DNA of 27,760 nucleotides from Enteropsectra breve. Taxonomy: Eukaryota > Microsporidia. Shown here in pieces: positions 1 through 8,683 of the stretch. Under the pieces are notes generated by a model. The model made no database searches and was not told where the DNA came from. It saw nothing but the letters and a program-made list of their open reading frames with translations. The position numbers were made by a program, and so were the translations under genes. Position 1 is the first letter of the stretch; each line of letters starts with the position of its first letter. The stretch covers positions 1 to 27,760 of the forward strand of contig JALPMN010000597.1 in the NCBI GenBank assembly GCA_024243835.1, read 5' to 3'.

Positions 1-2
1 TA

Positions 3-131
3 ATTGCCTGTTTTTTAGAATCTGACTGCGAGTGGCAGTCTGAGCCAGAAGCGGCCTTTGGGTTGTATCTTTCTGCGTTTATACCAGATTGGATATGTGG
101 GGATTGTGTGCGAACTAGAGGTATTCTCTGA
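3..131 (+). CDS. 3' end of an unidentified gene, truncated by the window edge
   Basis: A reading frame is open from the first bases of the window to a TGA at 129-131, giving 42 residues with no start inside the window. The composition looks coding: it is GC-richer than the following spacer, acidic near its start (ESDCEWQSEPEAA) and then hydrophobic and aromatic (FGLYLSAFIPDWICGDC). The other two forward frames hit stops within about 25 bases. I do not recognise the protein. The opposite strand also has a 46-codon open frame here (MCNIL..., ending LAVRF), so strand choice is not certain, but the forward frame reads more like protein and enters from the edge as a truncated gene should. No AATAAA follows closely. 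Confidence 0.42.
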   Translation: MACFLESDCEWQSEPEAAFGLYLSAFIPDWICGDCVRTRGIL

Positions 132-925
132 ACGGGGAAACAAAATATTGCACATGGCGAGCGGTTAATAGTTTCGAACATGGATGCATACTAACAAAAA
201 TATCTAGCCATTTCACAAGGTTTTTATCATTGTGGCTGGCAGAAACATAAGTCTCTAGCATAGAGATGTTCATAATAGATAAACGTGCAGAGAAAGACAC
301 ACAGAGTCAGCACTATGCAACGTTGAAAACTTTTGTCGATTGAAAGCATTATTAAAATTGAATCTGATGTAAAACTCTATATATACTTTAAATATCAGTA
401 TTATTATACACATCCACTTGCAGATATATCAAAACGTGATTGTTTTCAACGGAATGGCTGCAATGCATCATTGTAAGAAAAGATGGCCCTGAGCAACGCA
501 TTTAACTTGTTATACTCACTTGATAAACAACAATATATTATTTAATAGTTTATGGCACATGTTCCTTTTAAATAGAGACCGTTAATCTCAAGTGACAGCA
601 TTTATAAAATAGGCATAAAAAGCAGTGCTGCTTTGCCATTTTATCTGAAACACTTTTTTATTAGCCAGCCGGGATATTTTAGATGCAATGCTATTTGTCT
701 GCTGCAATGAAATTCAAGAATATTTTGACATCTTATTGCATAATGATAGATTATAATAAAACTATACTTCCGTTCAAATTCAGTGCATTGTAGTTATACT
801 CAGAAGATATGTTTAATTTATGAATGGATTGAAATTGTCAAAAGCGATACTCCATCCGGGTATAAAAATCCACCTCTTGAAATAAGAAAGCAACTCTTAA
901 ATTGTAAGAAATTGGTAAGCCTCAT
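132..925. other. AT-rich spacer, no supported gene
   Basis: About 790 bases with stops in all frames; only short open frames, for example on the minus strand at 115-300, without a typical start context. A TATA-type element for the next gene lies at 861-868. I see no RNA gene or repeat here. Confidence 0.6.
858..868 (+). promoter_or_regulatory. TATA-type promoter element upstream of the 233-aa gene
   Basis: The string CGGGTATAAAAA ends at 868; its TATAAA begins 65 nt before the ATG at 926. The same ten bases CGGGTATAAA occur with identical spacing upstream of the phosphatidylglycerophosphate synthase gene. If initiation falls about 30 nt downstream, as for TATA promoters generally, the mRNA would have a leader of about 35 nt, unlike the near-leaderless CCC-start genes elsewhere in the window. 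Confidence 0.5.
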
Positions 926-1627
926 ATGGAGTGTCTACAAAATTTACTCAAGCAAATAAAACGTGGAGAGCGCAGCGAGATTCTGGAGTCAGAAATGCAC
1001 AAATTGTTCCGTTTTTATAGGCTTCCTGCTGTACAAAGGGCACTTGGAAAATCCTTTTGGCCACTTTTTTATGCCGCGAACACAGAACTAAAATATTTGT
1101 TGCTCGAGTGCGTCCGTCCATATGCTGAAGATTTTGAAGTAAACAACATAAACGTTCATGAGTACCTTGAGTCCAATGACTTTTTTGTACGAAAGCTCGG
1201 CCGTAGGATCGTCGAAGTGTTTTGGGTGTTTTATAACAAGGACAAAGTACTGCTTTTTAAACTGAGAAAATATCGCTTTATCAAGAAGTTGATAGAGGGC
1301 CGATTTGCAAAAGACAGCATGGAAGCCCGCGTACACACGGAATGTTATCGTATTTTTTCTTGTAGCGAGCTTTCTGCGATACACACAATAAAGGATTTAA
1401 AAAATGTGCTTGTACGCAAACACATACTCCATGCTGACAGTACTCTTAAAAATTACATTGAAAACAAAATTGAATCCACTGGCAATAACTCCGGTATACC
1501 AGGCCTGTCATGTGGGAAGCAGGAGACCGATGCAGCAGAATTACAGCCAAATGCATTGCCTTTTGCTCCTCTTAACCTCAGCTTATACAAAGAGATCGAA
1601 TTTTTGATAAAGCTGCTGGTAGAATAA
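926..1627 (+). CDS. Hypothetical protein, 233 aa, alpha-helical and basic
   Basis: An ATG-started frame of 233 residues ending in TAA, with a polyadenylation-type AATAAA at 1644-1649 and a TATA element 65 nt upstream, so it looks like a real transcription unit. I do not recognise the family. The sequence is rich in Leu, Lys, Glu and aromatic residues, with amphipathic helical stretches through residues 1-170 (for example KLGRRIVEVFWVF near 91-103). A low-complexity Asn/Gly/Gln linker follows around 185-212, then a final short helix. No signal peptide or membrane segment is obvious. A HEAT/ARM-like helical repeat fold would fit the pattern but this is only an impression. It is the first of two co-oriented genes sharing the CGGGTATAAA promoter string. 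Its start lacks the CCC motif seen at most other genes here. Confidence 0.7.
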   Translation: MECLQNLLKQIKRGERSEILESEMHKLFRFYRLPAVQRALGKSFWPLFYAANTELKYLLLECVRPYAEDFEVNNINVHEYLESNDFFVRKLGRRIVEVFWVFYNKDKVLLFKLRKYRFIKKLIEGRFAKDSMEARVHTECYRIFSCSELSAIHTIKDLKNVLVRKHILHADSTLKNYIENKIESTGNNSGIPGLSCGKQETDAAELQPNALPFAPLNLSLYKEIEFLIKLLVE

Positions 1628-2418
1628 ATACCACCATATTTTTAATAAACTTTATTGTGCAAAGATGGATGACTTGGAGATATTAATACTATCCACGGGT
1701 AAGCATGTAGAGGTCTGAATCCTAGATAGGGGCTGAGAATATCTTTGAAATACAGAGTTATAAAGTGAGTTTTATTTTTATTGGTAATATGTGGATTATT
1801 TTAGGTTATAAAAATGCTGCAATATCTTCGTTACATAACATTTTGCCTTTTTATATATTTTCCGACAAAACGCTTTATCAGTGTAAATATCAGAGGAAAT
1901 GGCTTTTGTTAATACCGAAAACAATAAAATCTGCAGCTATGCATCGATTTTGCATACTTTGTCATGCTATGTACGGAATGTATGCATGCGATGCAGCTAG
2001 TTTTGTTCTAAATTAATGTATTTTCAGTCCCCTGTACATCATTTTAATTCAAGCCTATAAAATTTTAATATGCTATATTCAAAAAATAGTCTATTTCTAG
2101 TGCTTGTGTTTTATATCACAGGAAGATAATGTGTTCATGATGACAGAAATCAAACAATTTTAGCTTATCATGAAAAATAGTTTATTTGGCCGATAAACAG
2201 GGGAGTTCATACAGAAATGATTTTCTTACAGATATAAAAATATTAAAACTGACATTAAAAAGGACAGAGCCATTCAATACATATGAAAAAACTCACAATA
2301 TTTCTATTTACGTTTGAATGTTTATAAAACCCGAAGTAATTATACGCTGCGGGTATAAATGGGCATGCATTGTTATGAGAACGCCTTATATATTCTTTTT
2401 GTGTAAACAAACCCTGGG
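1628..2418. other. AT-rich spacer with 3' processing signal and downstream promoter
   Basis: Holds the AATAAA of the preceding gene (1644-1649) and the TATA element of the next (2354-2360). A frame open over 1765-2016 has no ATG at its start, no CCC/GGG start signal and AT-driven composition, so I do not call it a gene. Confidence 0.6.
2351..2360 (+). promoter_or_regulatory. TATA-type promoter element upstream of the PGP synthase gene
   Basis: CGGGTATAAAT, with TATAAAT at 2354-2360, exactly 65 nt before the ATG at 2419. It matches the element at 858-868 over ten bases and in spacing. The start codon itself sits in CCCTGGGATGG, so both a CCC and a GGG lie just upstream of this ATG. Confidence 0.5.
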
Positions 2419-3663
2419 ATGGAAAAAAACAAACTGCAGAAAGACTTGAAATTCAGCCATCTTCAAATACAAGATTTAGAGGTTCTCGCCAGTCCAGAGT
2501 CCTTTTATGAGTTCATTTTGCACAATCTCAAGAATAGCAGGATTGCCTGCATGGCTTGTCTTGTTATCGGTGCAGACAAACTCTGCAGGCAGATTTTGGA
2601 GGAAATCCGTAACAGAATTGACAGTAACAAGCCAACAATATTCTTTGTCGACTACTCGCGAAATGCTCGAAACAACAGTCTGATTAGCTGCCTGAAACAA
2701 ATGAATATTCTCAGTAAAGTCATATTCGTGGACATGCGCACATGCCGAGCATTTCCAGATATTCTAAATGAATTCATTTCGGTTTTTCATCAGAAGGCCT
2801 ATATCTTTGATGACCGTGTGTGCATTTCAGGGGCTAATCTTGATGAGTCGTACTTCATTGACAGAAGCGACAGATATTTTGCAATAAACAGCAGTGCTCT
2901 TGCATCCACAGTTTACAACAGTGTGTTTAAGGGCTGCCACAAAATGATCGACTACAATAAAAACAAGATACTTCCAAATCTGCATTTAGATTCACTGTAT
3001 CCCCCAGGTATGGCACAGCCGAGGCTTAGCATGAAAGACACGCACAGGCAGCTGAGCTTTCTGAAAAATCCATCATCATTTTTTGGTGAAGAACAAAAAA
3101 CAATAATGCTGGAGTTTTCAGAACACAACGAGGTTCTTGTTCTGGAGAAGCTCCTCGGATCAACGTACAGTGAGTTGGCTATTGCATCTGCCTATGTGAA
3201 TTTTCCAAGAAAGCATCTGAATCTCCTTAAAAAAGTTGATTTTAAGCTATTTACGCCAAGTCCTTCTGCAAATACATTCAATAATTTCAACACTCTGGGA
3301 AACTACATCACTGCGATATACGCCTACAGCAACTACAAGACAGCATGCTTGCTTCCAAACTGCACACTATACGAGTACTGCAAGCCAAATGAATCTTTTC
3401 ACCAGAAAGGCCTCTGGATCCTCAACGACACCTATGCGGTGACAATCATTGGATCAACAAACTTTAACTGCCGAAGCAACAACTTCGATAAGGAAAACAA
3501 CTGGATTGTAGCCTCCAACAATCCGGTGCTGATTGCAAAATTTAAAGCCGAAATTGTTCAACTTGAAGAAAGCTCACAAAAAAGAAGTAGAACGCACTTG
3601 GCAAAAAGAAGAGTGCCAATAATCATATTAATACTGTATTATGTTTTTAACTTATTTTTGTAA
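2419..3663 (+). CDS. PGS1: Phosphatidylglycerophosphate synthase (CDP-DAG:glycerol-3-phosphate phosphatidyltransferase), PLD superfamily
   Basis: PGS1-type enzymes transfer phosphatidyl from CDP-diacylglycerol to glycerol-3-phosphate, the committed step to phosphatidylglycerol and cardiolipin in mitochondrial membranes. The 414-aa protein has both phospholipase D half-sites. The first is H124-x-K126 followed by SGANLDESYF and an RSDRYF segment (137-154), very like eukaryotic PGS1. The second is H328-x-K330-GLW with IGSTNF (344-349), including the family's departure from the usual HxKx4D spacing. A hydrophobic stretch at about 399-414 ends the protein and could be a tail anchor. It is somewhat shorter than the yeast or human enzymes (about 520-560 aa), and I see no cleavable N-terminal import signal. 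AATAAA lies at 3688-3693. It converges on RAD51. In a microsporidian the likely site of action is the mitosome or ER; that is inference. Confidence 0.88.
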   Translation: MEKNKLQKDLKFSHLQIQDLEVLASPESFYEFILHNLKNSRIACMACLVIGADKLCRQILEEIRNRIDSNKPTIFFVDYSRNARNNSLISCLKQMNILSKVIFVDMRTCRAFPDILNEFISVFHQKAYIFDDRVCISGANLDESYFIDRSDRYFAINSSALASTVYNSVFKGCHKMIDYNKNKILPNLHLDSLYPPGMAQPRLSMKDTHRQLSFLKNPSSFFGEEQKTIMLEFSEHNEVLVLEKLLGSTYSELAIASAYVNFPRKHLNLLKKVDFKLFTPSPSANTFNNFNTLGNYITAIYAYSNYKTACLLPNCTLYEYCKPNESFHQKGLWILNDTYAVTIIGSTNFNCRSNNFDKENNWIVASNNPVLIAKFKAEIVQLEESSQKRSRTHLAKRRVPIIILILYYVFNLFL

Positions 3664-4091
3664 TAATGAAAATTAGGATAGAAGTTCAATAAATAGATTT
3701 TTTAATTTTGTGCCCAGCTCTTAAGAGCTTTATAGTTTTTGTTAGATGAATTATATCCTTAAAGACAATTTACTTTAGTTAGTTTAGGCACTTAATCTTT
3801 TAACAGTTTTATCAAGTTATAAATCCTGAAAAGCTGCCCGGCTTGTCAAACTTTTGTTGGAACGCATTTATCACTAGCCAAGATAAAGTTGTTTGAACGT
3901 TTAAAGTTCCAGTCGAGAATTTAAAGTACTAACTGGCAAGTTGAAATAACAAAGCTTTGTCAAAAATAATTCATTCATTTTATAATTCGTTCTAAATCTC
4001 ATCCAGAAAATCCACCGACTAAAGATCACAATAGCCTATACATTCTCCAAGAAAACACAAATAAATGAAATAATTTTTAATTTTGCAAACA
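3664..4091. other. Convergent 3' spacer between PGS1 and RAD51
   Basis: AT-rich, with the PGS1 AATAAA at 3688-3693 and the short palindrome at 3716-3729. No open frame of note on either strand. Confidence 0.6.
3716..3729. repeat. Perfect 14-bp palindrome downstream of PGS1
   Basis: AGCTCTTAAGAGCT is its own reverse complement. It lies 23 nt after the AATAAA of PGS1 in a convergent spacer and could fold in the 3' end of the transcript. Such short palindromes are not rare, so a role in termination is only a possibility. Confidence 0.35.
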
Positions 4092-5093
4092 TTATTCCTC
4101 AGGATCTGCAATTCCAGCTTCGGTAATAGCAAATATTGCTTCTGACTCAGGGAGGCATGGAGAATCGAATATCTTGCAGATTCTTGTGTTTGCCTTTGCC
4201 TTCTTAAAATACAGCCTGGTAGTCGATGCATGTGCAATAATATTTCCGCCAATTGGTTTTTTGGGATCTGCGTTGAACATGGCTGCTGCTGCATCCACCG
4301 TTGCCACAACCTGGTTGCTTATAACCACCGCGACCTTGTAGGTTTCTGCAAGATTTGTCAGGCAGCGTAGGAATCTGGCCAAGTGTATCTGGCGCGCTCC
4401 AAGTTCTCCCCTTCCGCTGTAGTCGGTTCTGTAGAGTGCTGTTGCAGAGTCAACGATAAGAAGCGCATATTTATTTTCAGACATCATTGCAGCTGCATGT
4501 ATCAGAAGATCATTTTGGTGATCTGAATTATAGGCACGCGCATAGCTGATGTTTTCCATAACAGTTTCGAAATCAAGACCCAGCCGTTCTGCAATCGGAC
4601 GGAGACGCTCAGTTCTGAAGGTACCCTCAGTGTCAATATACATGCATTTTCCATTCCCACCACCACTCTCAGTTGGCATCTGAGATGTAACCGCAATTGT
4701 GTGGCAGAGCTGGGTTTTTCCAGATCTGAACTCTCCGAAGATTTCAGTTATTGATCCACTTTCAATACCGCCATTTAGAAGCTTATCAAGCTCACCACTT
4801 CCAGTAGTGATATAGCACACCTCCTCACGCTTGGTGTGATATTCGGTTGCCGATATGAAGCCCATGGGAATGAGTTTCGCAGCCTCCTTAATAAGCTTGT
4901 CTACTTTAGCATCACTAAATCCCTTGATTTCGAGAAGCTCTTTGCGTGGAGCAAACGCAAGACTCTGCACGGTGCTATATCCAGCTTCAACCAGTTTTCC
5001 AATTTCAGTAGCACTCACTCCGACCGATTTGAGCTCTTCTACTGGTATGCATGCTGAATTTTCGTTGTTTTGCAATCTTGCTGCTTCTTTCAT
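4092..5093 (-). CDS. RAD51: RAD51 recombinase
   Basis: RAD51 forms ATP-dependent filaments on single-stranded DNA and carries out homology search and strand exchange in double-strand-break repair. The 333-aa protein has an N-terminal helix-hairpin-helix region (about 18-75), Walker [10 protein letters not shown] (120-128), Walker B LLIVD (211-215), the [11 protein letters not shown] segment (225-235) and the [17 protein letters not shown] signature (278-293). The Walker B surroundings ([16 protein letters not shown]) and [10 protein letters not shown] fit RAD51 rather than the meiotic paralogue DMC1. Length is near the family norm (about 340). The ATG is preceded by AAATTTTA/ACCC in sense orientation (5094-5104 on the plus strand), the typical start signal here. 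It diverges from eIF2A. Confidence 0.96.
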   Translation of the reverse strand: MKEAARLQNNENSACIPVEELKSVGVSATEIGKLVEAGYSTVQSLAFAPRKELLEIKGFSDAKVDKLIKEAAKLIPMGFISATEYHTKREEVCYITTGSGELDKLLNGGIESGSITEIFGEFRSGKTQLCHTIAVTSQMPTESGGGNGKCMYIDTEGTFRTERLRPIAERLGLDFETVMENISYARAYNSDHQNDLLIHAAAMMSENKYALLIVDSATALYRTDYSGRGELGARQIHLARFLRCLTNLAETYKVAVVISNQVVATVDAAAAMFNADPKKPIGGNIIAHASTTRLYFKKAKANTRICKIFDSPCLPESEAIFAITEAGIADPEE

Positions 5094-5104
5094 GGGTAAA
5101 TTTT
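5094..5104 (-). promoter_or_regulatory. AAATTT + CCC start signal of RAD51
   Basis: Read on the minus strand, TAAAATTTA is followed by CCC immediately before the ATG, so the untranslated leader is probably only a few bases. Confidence 0.5.
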
Positions 5105-5789
5105 ATCTTCAAGTTTTATTTCACTTGATTTGGAGAGTATTTGATAGTAATGTGGTGCATATTAGATCCGATAGCCGAGTACGTAACCCCGCAATGCATT
5201 CCATGTATCAAAAATGAAAGTATCTGAATAAGTTATTGATCCTTCTGTTAAAATATGGTCAGTAGCAGCATCGTTTATGTAATCATATTTTGCAAATAAA
5301 CTAGAACTATAGCTGAAAACAAAGAATAAATTCATGATTTGTGTCCCCTGAAGGTAAAATGCCCATAATGAAAGCTTGTAATTTAAGTTTCTTACATGAA
5401 ATATATTGAAAGTCTGTCTTAGATGAATAATAGCCAGTTAAAATACATCCGCCCTAGTTTTTAGATTTTAATTATTCGCTTGCATCGTACATTTTAATCA
5501 GTTTTAACCAATTGTTAGAACAGCTGTAGCATGAGCCCAGACAACACTCATGCACTGCACAGTCAGCATTCCATATGGTATATCGACTTACTTCTGCCTG
5601 AGTACTAATCTACTGTTCTTTTATAACGTAAGGCTGCGCCAAAGTTTCTTCTTGGCAAATATGTGCACATAATCGAGAGAAAATATTGTACAAATGGCTG
5701 AAGATAACTAGCCTATAAATTTATTTAGTATTGGTACTTTTTCATGCCGTTGCTATTGCCACAGCCTCTTTTTCGCGCAAAATTTAATT
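5105..5789. other. Divergent spacer between RAD51 and eIF2A
   Basis: About 700 AT-rich bases. A CCCATAATG at about 5362-5370 resembles a start signal but opens only a 13-codon frame. No gene or RNA is supported. Confidence 0.55.
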
Positions 5790-5812
5790 AAAAATTTTCT
5801 TGTCGATGCCCG
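5790..5812 (+). promoter_or_regulatory. AAATTT + CCC start signal of eIF2A
   Basis: AAAAATTTT at 5790-5798 is followed by CCC at 5809-5811 and G before the ATG at 5813. An out-of-frame ATG at 5806 lies upstream of the CCC and would be avoided if transcription starts at CCC. This supports 5813 as the start. Confidence 0.6.
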
Positions 5813-7294
5813 ATGCCAGTCGTTGCACTGACTGAGAGAGGCTTGATCATTGATGTTTTTGGGCCTAAGCCTCTGCTGATGAAAAGCGAGCAATACGAAT
5901 TGAAAGATAATGTAATTGCAAGCATTAGCAAAAATACTCTTAGAGTTATTGATCTTAATGATGCCAGCTCTTTCGTTACGATGAATATTGGATTTAGTGT
6001 TAATGAAATGAAAATGTCTGAGAGTGGCACCGTTATTGGCTTGGTAGATGCTGACGGTACTTTGCACATCTATGTGAGCATGGCAAAGCTTCTTGAAATT
6101 CCAAATATAAAGCACTACAGTATGTCAGACGAATGGCTTGCATACTCAAATGAAGAAGAGGTTGTCATATATAGTATGGCAACAAAGAGTGTCACATATG
6201 CGGCACGAGCCAACACCATTCAGATTAATTGTATTAAAACGGCGGTGATCATCGTGGAACAAGAAGATAAAAGCTGTTGCATTAATCTTTATCATGAGAA
6301 CAAGATGCACAAAATTATTGCATTAGACACTATTTTCAGGTGCCGAATTGCCACCAATGAGAATAAATCGATGTTTCTTTTGTTGGTGGATTATGAGTAT
6401 TCCAAGACAAGCTACTATGCTGAGTCTTTTCTTTATTTTGTAAAGATACAGACGGAGGCGAGCGATTCTGAAATAATCACGCTACACTGCAAGGAAGTTG
6501 AAGTCGGGGCAACCAAAGTGAACGAGCCAGAGACCATCTTTACGAATAAAGCGGCTGGGGTGTTTAGATATAACATGATCAAAAAGGTGCATGATTTTGG
6601 CTTTCAGGGCGACAGCTGGTTTGTGTGCTTTGGAAATCAGCCAGCCTGTCTTTTCTTATATTCGAGCACTGGTGTTTTGATTAAAAAATACAGCAGAAGT
6701 GTCAAAAACATTGCTCGTTTCTCAAAGGACCTGTCGCGGGTCATTACGGCAGGCTTTGGGAATCTTCCTGGGAATGTTGAAGTAGAGGTGGATGGCAAGC
6801 CCGTGCTGCAGTTTGATAACCTGGGCGCAAGCCGTGTTGAGTGGCTGAATGATGACACACATTTTATCACGGGCACCACAGAGTATTTCAAGGGCGAGAA
6901 CAAAATACAGGTTTTTGACTACTATGGAAGAGAAAAGGAGGTGATGGAGTGCCAGAAACTCATGAAGCTCGATGTGTATGGCCAGAGCGTAGCGAGTCAG
7001 ACGTTGGATTCGCCAGAACAGAAGACTTTAAAGACAGTTGCTGAAAAGTACGTTCCTCCCGTGCTGCTTAAACATGCAAAAAAGACAGATGTGAAGCCTT
7101 CAAATAAACCGGCGAAACAGCGAGAAGCTCCTCAGAAGAAAAGGACGAGAGAGGTGGTAGAAAGCGAGCTTGATGAAGCGATAAAAATACAGGAACGGCT
7201 TGCAAATGATGATGAAATAAGCATTGAGGAGCAGAATAAGATTTTTCAGATTAAGAACTTAAAGGAAGAGCTTGCAAAAATGGCCAGAGAATGA
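5813..7294 (+). CDS. Eukaryotic translation initiation factor 2A (eIF2A)
   Basis: eIF2A is a WD-repeat protein that binds 40S subunits and is linked to non-canonical delivery of initiator tRNA; it is distinct from the eIF2 alpha subunit. The 493-aa frame shows a WD beta-propeller through about residue 400. The best match is the conserved segment around 300-370: a run containing NIARFSKDLSRVITAGFGNLPG, then SRVEWLNDDTHFITGTTEYF and IQVFDYYG, equivalent to the AGFGNL and TATCAPRLR region of animal and yeast eIF2A. After a PPVLLKHAKK segment comes a basic linker and a C-terminal charged helix (about 440-493) that would form the family's coiled coil. Full-length homologues are about 590-640 aa, so this copy is trimmed. 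AATAAA is at 7321-7326. The gene is preceded by the AAATTT+CCC signal shared with the ribosomal genes. Confidence 0.88.
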   Translation: MPVVALTERGLIIDVFGPKPLLMKSEQYELKDNVIASISKNTLRVIDLNDASSFVTMNIGFSVNEMKMSESGTVIGLVDADGTLHIYVSMAKLLEIPNIKHYSMSDEWLAYSNEEEVVIYSMATKSVTYAARANTIQINCIKTAVIIVEQEDKSCCINLYHENKMHKIIALDTIFRCRIATNENKSMFLLLVDYEYSKTSYYAESFLYFVKIQTEASDSEIITLHCKEVEVGATKVNEPETIFTNKAAGVFRYNMIKKVHDFGFQGDSWFVCFGNQPACLFLYSSTGVLIKKYSRSVKNIARFSKDLSRVITAGFGNLPGNVEVEVDGKPVLQFDNLGASRVEWLNDDTHFITGTTEYFKGENKIQVFDYYGREKEVMECQKLMKLDVYGQSVASQTLDSPEQKTLKTVAEKYVPPVLLKHAKKTDVKPSNKPAKQREAPQKKRTREVVESELDEAIKIQERLANDDEISIEEQNKIFQIKNLKEELAKMARE

Positions 7295-7533
7295 TTGGTG
7301 TTCCAAATAGGAAAATTATCAATAAACTTTAAACAAGCACATTCTGCCGTATTTTATTAAAATTCTAAATGAACAACCAAGTTTTCATTTTGCTTGTGTT
7401 TATTGTAAATATTTTAAGAAGGATTCTCCTGCAAATCGAATAGTGCCATTTATTTAACAAAACAGCAATTTTTCAGAATTTTATTTTTTTATCAATTGCA
7501 AAGGCCTCTTGCTGTTGTGCATAGATGCTTAAT

Positions 7534-7704
7534 TTACCACTGGTCTACCCTGGCTTCTTTTTCCATGCACTGCTCTAGATGGCTATTGAATTCACGCACA
7601 TAAATCATTGCCTTGCAAACAGGACAAATAATATTTTTGAGCTTCGGTGTTTTTATGATAGTGTACTCAACGCTGTCTGGTGGTATTTTACTATCTGACG
7701 CCAT
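7534..7704 (-). CDS. Small zinc-finger protein, 56 aa (C-x2-C-x11-H-x3-C)
   Basis: A short gene read on the minus strand from ATG (7704-7702) to TAA (7536-7534). Residues 27-46 hold CPVC followed by eleven residues and HLEQC, that is C-x2-C-x11-H-x3-C. This spacing and the CPVC...HLxxC pattern match the UBZ4/Rad18-type zinc finger, which in that family can bind ubiquitin; the same four-ligand pattern also occurs in other small fingers, so function is open. The tail EKEARVDQW is charged. Sense-strand context is AAAATTT then GGCC directly before ATG, like genuine genes here. It lies 240 nt past eIF2A in convergent orientation. I cannot name the orthologue. Weaker alternative: a remnant of a larger splicing or repair protein. 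Confidence 0.68.
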   Translation of the reverse strand: MASDSKIPPDSVEYTIIKTPKLKNIICPVCKAMIYVREFNSHLEQCMEKEARVDQW

Positions 7705-7715
7705 GGCCAAAATTT
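7705..7715 (-). promoter_or_regulatory. AAATTT start signal of the 56-aa zinc-finger gene
   Basis: In sense orientation AAATTTT is followed by GGCC and the ATG. It lacks a full CCC but otherwise resembles the signals of RAD51 and the 84-aa protein, and it is a main reason for accepting this small gene. Confidence 0.45.
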
Positions 7716-8189
7716 ATTTGTATTTTAAAATAAACAGTTCAGAGCTGTGAAAATAAAAATGAAAACAACACTCCTGGAGTATAAAAATATAATATTTTGT
7801 GTTTACTACAAACTCATTTGTACATAAACTAGACCGAAGTATTTTAAGAACCGATTATTGCGATTTATAAAATGCTTGTTTTCGCTTAGAAGAATATGAA
7901 ACCCTATGTTTGAAGCCACTGGCACTGATGTACCCTTTTATAAAAGAATCGAGAGATAGAAATTTTACTGCCATTTTGCACTATTAAAAAAATGCAGTAT
8001 TTCAATAACAGTCTGGATATTCGCTAATTTTTGATTTATTTGTGCAGAATATGCGCATAAGTCAAGAATCTCTTTTTTAAATTAAATTGTTAACGGGTTT
8101 AGAAAACTAGAAGGACAAAAGCGTTTAGAACTTTATAAAGATAGCAAGTAAGTACAATTTTTATCCGAGCCGAAATTTTTAAGCGTTTT
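7716..8189. other. AT-rich spacer left of the structured-RNA candidate
   Basis: No open frame or start signal worth calling on either strand. A TTTATCCGAG string around 8161-8168 resembles part of a U4 snRNA kink-turn but its partner strand is absent. Confidence 0.5.
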
Positions 8190-8340
8190 ACTTTACCTGG
8201 ATCCGGAACAAAGAACGTATGCCAGAGGCGTATTTTGACGCAGCAACGGGATTCAACCAGGAAGCATGACTTACCTGAGGATTGTCCCGGGAGCAGTAGT
8301 CAGCATTATTTTTGGTTGCAGTACTTACTAATAAACTACC
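8190..8340 (+). ncRNA. Candidate structured non-coding RNA with an Sm-site-like motif (snRNA-like)
   Basis: A GC-rich island (roughly half G+C from about 8195 to 8305) lies inside a very AT-rich spacer and has no long reading frame. Several helices are visible. CCTGG 8196-8200 pairs with CCAGG 8257-8261, extended by CTT/AAG. GTATGCC 8217-8223 pairs with GGCGTAT 8227-8233 as a tight hairpin with one G-U pair inside and one at its base. GC-TGACT 8264-8271 pairs with AGTCA-GC 8298-8304 with one bulge. Just after the last helix is ATTTTTGG (8308-8315), which fits the Sm-binding consensus A-U(4-6)-G-R of spliceosomal RNAs. ACTTACCTG at 8269-8277 is a perfect complement of the consensus 5' splice site, as in U1, but it is internal here rather than at the 5' end. 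The boundaries, strand and class are inferred. Confidence 0.42.
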
Positions 8341-8683
8341 TTTCTAAAACTGTGCTACCATAAGCGCCGAATAGATGGCGTTCCAGTTGTTTACTAATAT
8401 CAGGCATTTAAATAAGGATACTTTTGTATTTTCACATTCATTTCTTGGGTTTAAAGTGTTATAAACGCAACTTTGTCATTGATTAATTTGTAAACAGGCA
8501 GATACCGCTTGCAAAAATACTTTCTGTAATCAAAATACGCTTGACGAAATTTTATGTTGAACTAAACACTTAGATCATTTAAAAGAAGCCAGTGAATCTT
8601 TTATGATGGTCACAATGTGTTAACTGCCTGACAAAAGAACTAAACTACAAGTTTATAAATGCAAATGTTATTTTAATTTTAAG
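8341..8683. other. AT-rich spacer, nothing recognised
   Basis: About 340 bases up to the 3' end of the condensin gene, with stops in all frames and no recognisable signal. Confidence 0.5.

Noticed and set aside
1..170. Minus-strand 46-codon frame with a tail (W...KI...RFWLRL) vaguely like ribosomal protein eL39
   Set aside because: The similarity is a handful of residues; the N-terminal half of eL39 is absent, and the opposite frame explains the composition better.
1765..2016. 83-codon frame between the first two genes
   Set aside because: Starts at GTG, has no CCC/GGG or TATA context, and reads as AT-driven random residues.
8155..8175. TTTATCCGAG string identical to part of the U4 snRNA kink-turn
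   Set aside because: The partner strand AAUGAGG needed for the kink-turn is absent upstream.
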